Shown here in pieces: positions 58,450 through 64,000 of a stretch of 64,000 nt of DNA (its first letter is position 1; each line of letters starts with the position of its first letter). The stretch covers positions 136,308 to 200,307 of the forward strand of contig LUCM01003451.1 of NCBI GenBank assembly GCA_008360955.1, read 5' to 3'. Position numbers and translations under genes: made by a program. This stretch comes from Fasciolopsis buskii. Lineage: Eukaryota; Platyhelminthes; Trematoda; Plagiorchiida; Fasciolidae. Below the pieces are notes generated by a model. That model was given only the letters and a program-made list of their open reading frames with translations. It had not been told where the DNA came from and searched no databases.

Positions 58450-61400
58450 ATGTTGTACATAATTGGATTTGGTCTGGGTTCTGTGAAAGACATTACAATT
58501 AGAGGTCTGGAGATCTTAAGATCTTGTGATTACATTTACCTTGAGTCGTATACGTCACTCATACCCAACTGTGCTGATGGTATACGTGAATTGACCGGAA
58601 AAGAAGTACGTTTGGCCGACCGAGAGCTAGTCGAGTGTGGCACTGAAATAATAAGTAATTCCAGCTCGAGAAATGTGGCCTTCGTTGTTATCGGGGATCC
58701 CTTTGGTGCAACCACTCATTCAGGTAGGTCACGGTGACATCTTGCCTTATTTTAAAGATCTTATCCTACGCTCCATTCAGTCTGGAGTTCCTTATGAGGT
58801 TGTACACAATGCCTCCATTATAACTGCCATTGGATGCTGTGGCGTTCAGCTGTATAACTTTGGTGTAACCGTTTCCATCCCTTTCTGGGATGAATTCGGG
58901 CACCCTGAAAGTTTTTTCGACAAAATATTGGATAATATTAAACGTGGTTTACACACTCTGTGTCTCTTGGATATCAAAGTGAGTTTAAACAAAAACTGAA
59001 AACTTTATCAATTCATTTTGAATTTTGTCAGTTTGAGGCTGCGTAGAGAGAAACTAATTGTGAATGACATCATGGTACTAAGTGTTGTTGGCGAATCACA
59101 ACATATACTAGCAACGATGTTATTAAAATTATACCATTCACAATAAAAACAAATGGCCATCGACTTTTCAATACACTCCTTGCACCGTTCGGGCCGCATA
59201 TTTACTGATTTATTCTGGCTGAAACATCGTAGTTTCTACCTCAGAACGTCTCATTTTGCTAACTTTTGGATAGAGCCTCTAACGAAATCTAGCCGCATTT
59301 TATTATGTACTAAATAGCTTTGTGACTGTGTAATAGGAGATTGAATGTGTCATATTTAGTCGGTTCATTTTGAATGTAAAAACGAGCGTAAGTAAGCGAT
59401 GAAGGCATCTTCCCATGCACTTTCAAATCAATTTCACAACCCGACACTAAAGCGACCAGTTCTTCCCGACCTCAAGTCCCAGATGCAAGTGCACCTCATG
59501 CCTTTGTGTGTTATCTGCTCTGCAACTGAGACTGAAGCAGACCCGAGGATATTTTAAAATGCATTTCTCTTTTCCCTGAACTACCAATGCGCACGTGGAA
59601 ACGCCATTCAAACAAACATCGCTTACAAGCAAATAGAGATGAATAACCGGGAGAAAAATGATACGAGCAGCCCGGATGTGATTTTATTCTGCACTTCCCT
59701 GGAATATTGTATCTATGTATGTACCACAGTTACTTGCGAGCAGTGCGCGGTACAGATGTTGGCTGGCGCTTCACTGATGACCTTTCGAACTATAACTTTC
59801 CCACACCGACCTCAAGACACCCAGAAAACTCTACATACAGGAATGGGTACACTTGAGTTCTAACGTCATTGAAATTCATCAGAGGAGCATACCCACCATC
59901 GTTCCCGGGATCCGCACCTGGTTTTTCCAGTTGGAAGTGGCATGTTACCAATGCCCCACCAGATACCGGCCAGACTAAGTAAAGTTTTAACTTTGTTCAT
60001 ATCTTCAGTTCAGTTTAGTTCTTATAAACATTCACCTAGCACTAGTGCTCTGGTTTTGGTTGCTATCCCAAAACCGTCTACTCAAAAGAGGACGAGAAAT
60101 AGTGAAAGTCAACTTCAAGGTAAAGAGGTCATGGAACCGGGTTAAGGTCGAAAAGGATAGACTCTCGGTCTACGAAGTATATGTTCTGAGGATCAGAAAC
60201 CGGGCTGGTTCTCTTGCACACACAAATGACGATTGGAGGTTTTCGACAACCGATGTTTACGTAGTATGGCTAGGATTGGATGGAGTGACCGGGTGAGTAA
60301 TATTGAGGTTAGGAATCTGGTGTTGGGTGCCACTTCTGAAAACAGCTTGTTTCAGCGTATAAAACTTAGTAGACTACGCTGGTTGGGTCACGTGTTGCGT
60401 ATGACGAACACTCGCCTGCCATACCGTGCCTTTTTTTGTGCTCCTCCTAAGGAATGGAAGAAGCCATGTGCAGGCCAACAGATGACGTGGCAACGTGGGA
60501 TGAGAAAATGTACAGCGAAGTTAGGTAAAGTAGGTGTCTCACGCCTTCGTGGTTGGGGTCCGAAAGACTTGTAGACTTGCTGACTGGAGACACTGAAGGA
60601 TATGGCAGTGAACCGTGAACAGTGGCGATCGTGCTGTCATTTTCTATCGAATCAGAATGATTGAAAACACGTGCGTTTGTACAGTTAGGCTGTGTTCCGT
60701 GTGTTGGCTGCAGCAGCATCTTATCTTTTCCCGCCTGTGTAGGTCCACTCCCTGTTCCCCTTTGATATTCACTCTTTTTATATAAACGTGTAACTCTGGG
60801 GAACGGCAGCGGTCAGTGAGGCTTGCCTTACTGTTTAATGCTGAACGATGATGATGATGATGATGTATTCAGCGGATAATGATGCCGGCGAACGGTTTGG
60901 ATGCGATGCCTACCAGACAGATTCCTCTATGAGTTTCATGAGGACTTATAACTTAAGTTGTAAATTGGTGCAATCGGCAATTCACAGTAATCCCTCTGAA
61001 TCTGTTTCCTTGACTCGACTGATCCCAGGAATTTCGTTATCACTCCTCTGTTCTTCATTTCATCCGCTTTTTCAGATAGCCGATCTCTGATAACGTTCAT
61101 TTCTGACAGGTAACTGGTATTTACCTGAGTCATTTCGCTCGGAGTCCTAGGTTACGGATCAGCTGTTGTACTGAATCAAGCAAACCGTCCCAATAAATTT
61201 TCTGTCTTACGTTCTAGACAGTCTTTCCCTAATGATAGGCGGGTTCTTGTATGGGCACATTGGAACGAAGAATTTTCTGAAAAACTCAGCTAGAGCACAC
61301 GTGGTGTAAAACAGGAATGAAACTGATGAGTTTTTGCTTTTCATGTTATCGGTATATGAAAATTCCATTCATGTTTTAACTTAAGTATAATGATTTGCAC

Positions 61401-62077
61401 GGTACCACGCTTATATTTCGTTCATAGCGATATATATATATATATATTTATATTTATATCCGCTAATGATAGATTTCTTAGGTGTCCACTGCTTCAGGGA
61501 ACTATTCAGTTAATTTTTATTACAACTGTTACTGGTTCTCATGAAATTTTACTGGACTTTTTAATTAAATCTTTCTCAGATAAAGGAACGTTCTTTGGAA
61601 AATATTCTCAAGGAACGTATGATATACGAACCCCCGCGTTTCATGACTTGTGGCCTGGCTGCCAACCAACTATTGCGAATGATCAACAGTTGGCCTATAG
61701 GAAACGGGCCACGCTTAACCGAAAACTGCTTAGCCATTGGGATGGCTCGCATCGGTTGCCCGGATCAGTCTATCGTCGTCGCCACCCTGAGAGAATTTAG
61801 TCGTGATTACGAAGAGTCAAATGGGAAATCGAGCAACACTATAAGTGCTGCAATCGGCGGTCCGTTGCACAGTCTCGTTATCCCGGGAGATCTTCACGAG
61901 ATGGAAGAAGAATTTCTGGTCGCACGTTATAAATGGACCCCGTGCTGTTCGCGCTACCTTCCACGTTTTTTTGTAACCTCAAATCAAGAGGCGTCTCCCA
62001 GCTCATATGACATAATCAAAGACTGTTTTCTGCTTCACAAGAATTTGGTCCGTTCACTAAGTCCCCTTAAAAAATGA
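58450..62077 (+). CDS. DPH5: Diphthine methyl ester synthase (DPH5), three exons
   Basis: DPH5 is a cytosolic SAM-dependent methyltransferase of diphthamide synthesis. It methylates the intermediate on the elongation factor 2 histidine before DPH7 and DPH6 finish the modification. Exons 58450-58723, 58758-58978 and 61580-62077 join in frame to 330 residues. All junctions are GT-AG: intron 1 is 34 bases, intron 2 is 2,601. Visible family motifs are MLYIIGFGLGSVKDIT (1-16), the SAM-site GDPFGATTHSD (82-92), VHNASIITAIGCCGVQLYNF (107-126), PESFFDKI (149-156), TLCLLDIK (158-165), IYEPPR (180-185) and GPLHSLVIPG (259-268). I chose the second in-frame ATG because the first (58429) adds seven residues the family lacks and lies before the candidate acceptor. 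The protein is longer than the usual ~285 residues owing to an insertion near 239-257 and a longer C-terminal tail. All core motifs are intact, so it looks functional. Confidence 0.95.
58724..58757 (+). other. DPH5: DPH5 intron 1, 34 bases
   Basis: It starts GTAGGTCACG and ends TTATTTTAAAG. Removing it joins TCAG to ATCTT and restores S-D-L-I-L, matching the conserved THSDL segment of the family. Left in, the frame hits a stop soon after. Confidence 0.93.
60231..60866 (+). mobile_element. RTE-like element 3' end, copy E (inside DPH5 intron 2)
   Basis: 5'-truncated, same strand as DPH5. The frame 60233-60574 encodes MEVFDNRCLRSMARIGWSDR, VLGATSENSLFQ, LRWLGHVLRMTNTRLPYRAF and MTWQRGMRKCTAKLGKVGVS. 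The 3' untranslated part follows and ends in a run of GAT repeats (60846-60863). It is very similar to copy B on the opposite strand; only a few substitutions were seen in the shared part. Confidence 0.9.
61431..61459. repeat. Short TA-rich microsatellite in DPH5 intron 2
   Basis: A TA run followed by two TTTATAT-type interruptions, about 120 bases before the intron acceptor. No coding meaning. Confidence 0.85.
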
Positions 62078-62489
62078 ATGTCTTCTGTGGTTAATATTTT
62101 ACTTCAGTTGTGGGTCACAATAACAGTGGGGCGAGAGCACAACTTATTCGTAAGTAACAGTAGTCTCTTACACTGTTAGGCTGCTTGACTTTGACTTTCA
62201 TTCCGCATTTTACAACTCCGAGAAGCAGAATTCAATGACGTTGGAACAAATCGCCGTGATTTTCCGTTGTGAAGCACAAGTTCCAACTGTTTACGTGAAC
62301 CCCCAGTCACGGGCTGTCGCGGTAATAATTTGCATAAGCATGTGAGAATAGGTTTTCCAGTGCCCTTGTTTTCGCAAAGCGTGAGTTCATGAATGCCGGC
62401 CGAAACCGCCGAATCAGCACGGAATATTAGGAACGTTTTGCCGATCCAGCGTCCTGCTGTATTGACACTAGGGTGTTTTGAGCGCCAAT
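62078..62489. other. DPH5 3' flank
   Basis: No AATAAA was found between the DPH5 stop codon and the SINE at 62490. A 141-codon minus frame (62601-62176) crosses the region without any known domain. Probably the start of the 3' untranslated region and intergenic DNA. Confidence 0.45.
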
Positions 62490-62640
62490 TCATCCGCGTG
62501 AACTTGACTTTGTTCAGTTCGCATCCTCCCATCGCCGGCCAACTTCCCCACTTGGCAGCCCTATGTTTGCCGCGGACCCCTTTATGAAAAGCGGTGTACA
62601 TTAGTACTTAATTATTAAGGGAAATAAAAGATAAAAAAGA
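62490..62640 (+). mobile_element. tRNA-derived SINE, copy S3 (downstream of DPH5)
   Basis: Plus strand. B-box region CAGTTCGCATCCTCCCA, body CCCCACTTGGCAGCCCTATG then GCCGCGGACCCC, and the tail TATTAAGGGAAATAAAAG followed by ATAAAAAAGA. The A-box part is eroded or lies further upstream. In the tail a G-to-A change relative to the other copies creates AATAAA (62623-62628). Confidence 0.8.
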
Positions 62641-62978
62641 TCATTTATGGAATGAAGGGCTACAAACGCAGTCGACCTATCCGCCTTTTCCCAAGAACCG
62701 ACATCAAACAATGAAGTTTTGCAATTGGTTAGAAAAGAGCTCGTCATTCAACCCATAGTGAGTGAGGACGTTTTTCCGATGAACTGACTCCCTGTTTTGT
62801 GATGTCAAAGGGTCAGCGACACGGTGGGGAGGAGGGAAAGTTAGCATAGACATTTTGATTTGCGAATGCGATCGGCTGAGCGTCATGAAGGTAAACGTTT
62901 GATATGGATTCGATGGTTCCCACCTGACTAAACCGGTGTTTCTGTGAGGCGAAATAAATATCATTGGATAGTCGAGGA
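62641..62978. other. Anonymous sequence between two inverted SINEs
   Basis: No gene or repeat recognised. Confidence 0.45.
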
Positions 62979-63126
62979 TCTTTTACCTTTTACTTCCTTT
63001 ATTAATGAAATGATATATATCATTTTTCAGTAAGGGGGCCGTGCCCAACAAGAAGGCTGCCAAGTGGGGAGGTTAGTCAGCGGTGGGAAGATTCGAATCC
63101 ACGGTCTTCGCGTCCAAACGTGAGAC
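62979..63126 (-). mobile_element. tRNA-derived SINE, copy S4
   Basis: Minus strand: head with GTTTGGACGCGAAGACCG and B box GATTCGAATCTTCCCACC, body CCCCACTTGGCAGCCTTC and GGCCCCCTTACTG, tail TTTCATTAATAAAGGAAG then TAAAAGGTAAAAG. It lies tail to tail with S3 and directly against the beginning of RTE copy F. Confidence 0.85.
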
Positions 63127-64000
63127 TGCAGGGATCAGTCGGCATCCGGAAAGATAGTAGTGTTAAGGGCAGCTTATTTATCATCTCGGCATAGGATTTA
63201 GCAGATTGCAGTACTGTCATGCAAAAAGTCGGATTTTATGGTGACCTCATCAACATTCTTCGGGAGAGCGAAGGCCATGAAGTAGTAGCGGTAGCAGGTG
63301 GTTTTAATGCACAAGTTGGAAAACTTTGTGCATCGTAATCCCGTTTAGCTGGGCGGTGCGCTTTGCCTGCTCAGTGAACAGATAACGGGGAAATACTTCT
63401 CCAATTCTGCGGTGACAATAATTTATTCCCGTCTGATTCAGATAGACCATATCGCAGTAAGCTACCGTTGGCGCGGCTTTGTCCAGATCGTACTGTACCA
63501 CGTTTGTCGAATCGGACCATGCGTTAGTTTTAATGCGATTTTTGCTGCAGCTGAATGGCCATCGACGCAGGCCACCAATGCGATTGGCTGTCGAACGTTT
63601 GTCTGATTCGGCTGTTCGCAACAGCTACGAACAGAAACTGTCCGAGGAACTAAGAACTGCGACTAGTGGCAATGTAGACGATCAGTGGGATCAAATTAAG
63701 CAGGCTATGCATTTGGCAGCACATTTCGCCTGCGGTCCTAGACCTAGCATCCATCAAAAACACTGCATCTCACAAAGGTCGCTAGGCCCAACGGAGCAAA
63801 AACGCGAGCTGCCTAACTGCAAGGAGACAAATAGGGTGCACTGATATTTGCAGCGTCAGTTGACGATAAGTCTCAAGAATGACTGTGAAAACTGGTGGCT
63901 CAAGGTAGCCGAAGAGATGGAAGTGGCGTCCGCTTCAGGTAACAGTCAAAAACTGTGTAAGTTTATACGCGACACCAGCGGGCGGCGAACTTCGCGTAGT
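63127..64000 (+). mobile_element. RTE-like element, copy F, endonuclease and linker region (runs off window)
   Basis: Plus strand. Starts in the endonuclease at a block shared with copies A and C (GGGATCAGTCGG, then ATCCGGAAAGATAG). It continues FYGDLINILRESEGHEVVAV and GGFNAQVGKLCAS (63215-63340), IDHIAVSYRWRGFVQI (about 63440-63490) and, in the 121-codon frame, SDHALVLMRFLLQLNGHRRR with LSDSAVRNSYEQKLSEELRT (63509-63658). Linker motifs KNDCENWWLKVAEEMEVAS and LCKFIRDTSGRRTS follow near 63875-63990. Frames shift several times. The RT would lie beyond 64000. Confidence 0.85.

Larger units (their letters stand above)
58979..61579 (+). other. DPH5: DPH5 intron 2, 2,601 bases
   Basis: The donor is GTGAGT right after the codons for DIK, and the acceptor is ATCTTTCTCAG before ATAAAGGAACG (IKER). 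The junction falls where other DPH5 proteins read LDIKVKEQSLEN. The intron holds RTE copy E (60231-60866) and a short TA-rich microsatellite (61431-61459); the rest is anonymous. Confidence 0.93.

Noticed and set aside
62176..62601. A 141-codon minus frame downstream of DPH5
   Set aside because: It reads antisense through the SINE S3 body and shows no known domain.

Overview
This is eukaryotic DNA, most likely from a parasitic flatworm (a digenean trematode is the best guess; I cannot name the genus). Three things point there: long stretches without usable reading frames, one intron-split housekeeping gene with a 34-base intron of the kind common in flatworms, and a repeat load made of RTE-like, CR1/jockey-like and Ty3/gypsy (including CsRn1-like) retroelement relics typical of trematodes. 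No bacterial-style gene layout, CRISPR array, rRNA or functional tRNA gene was seen.

Layout. 1-10.3 kb: two 1,770-base arms of a near-perfect inverted repeat (482-2251 and 8524-10293) around a 6,272-base spacer without a recognisable gene. 10.3-16 kb: mostly anonymous sequence with three copies of a diverged ~0.4 kb repeat (family X). 16.2-18.4 kb: a dead Ty3/gypsy pol on the minus strand. 18.4-25.4 kb: anonymous apart from one copy of repeat family Y. 25.4-26.4 kb: a second dead gypsy pol. 26.9-30.1 kb: a nearly complete but frameshifted RTE element. 32.5-34.2 and 37.2-38.9 kb: two CR1-like relics, with an RTE 5' fragment between them. 40.7-50.5 kb: a crowded graveyard holding a diverged repeat Z copy, two RTE 3' ends, a 77-base TA tract, two gypsy relics, a jockey-like relic, and an RTE copy broken by two tRNA-derived SINEs. 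51.6-53.9 kb: another jockey-like relic and two RTE 3' ends. 54.2-56.9 kb: repeat family Z around a 748-base assembly gap.

The only host gene I can support is DPH5 (diphthine methyl ester synthase), 58.45-62.08 kb on the plus strand. It has three exons and introns of 34 and 2,601 bases, and the exons join into an uninterrupted 330-codon frame. The large intron carries a same-sense RTE fragment. Two more SINE copies and the start of another RTE copy lie downstream and run off the window edge.

The genes do not form an operon or pathway. The window is one diphthamide-synthesis gene beside a deep pile of decayed retroelements. The most unusual features are the identical 1.77 kb inverted arms, a pair of RTE copies that share the same inactivating frameshifts, a tRNA-derived SINE family with four local copies (one of which supplies the first AATAAA after DPH5), and a probable scaffold artefact around the gap.
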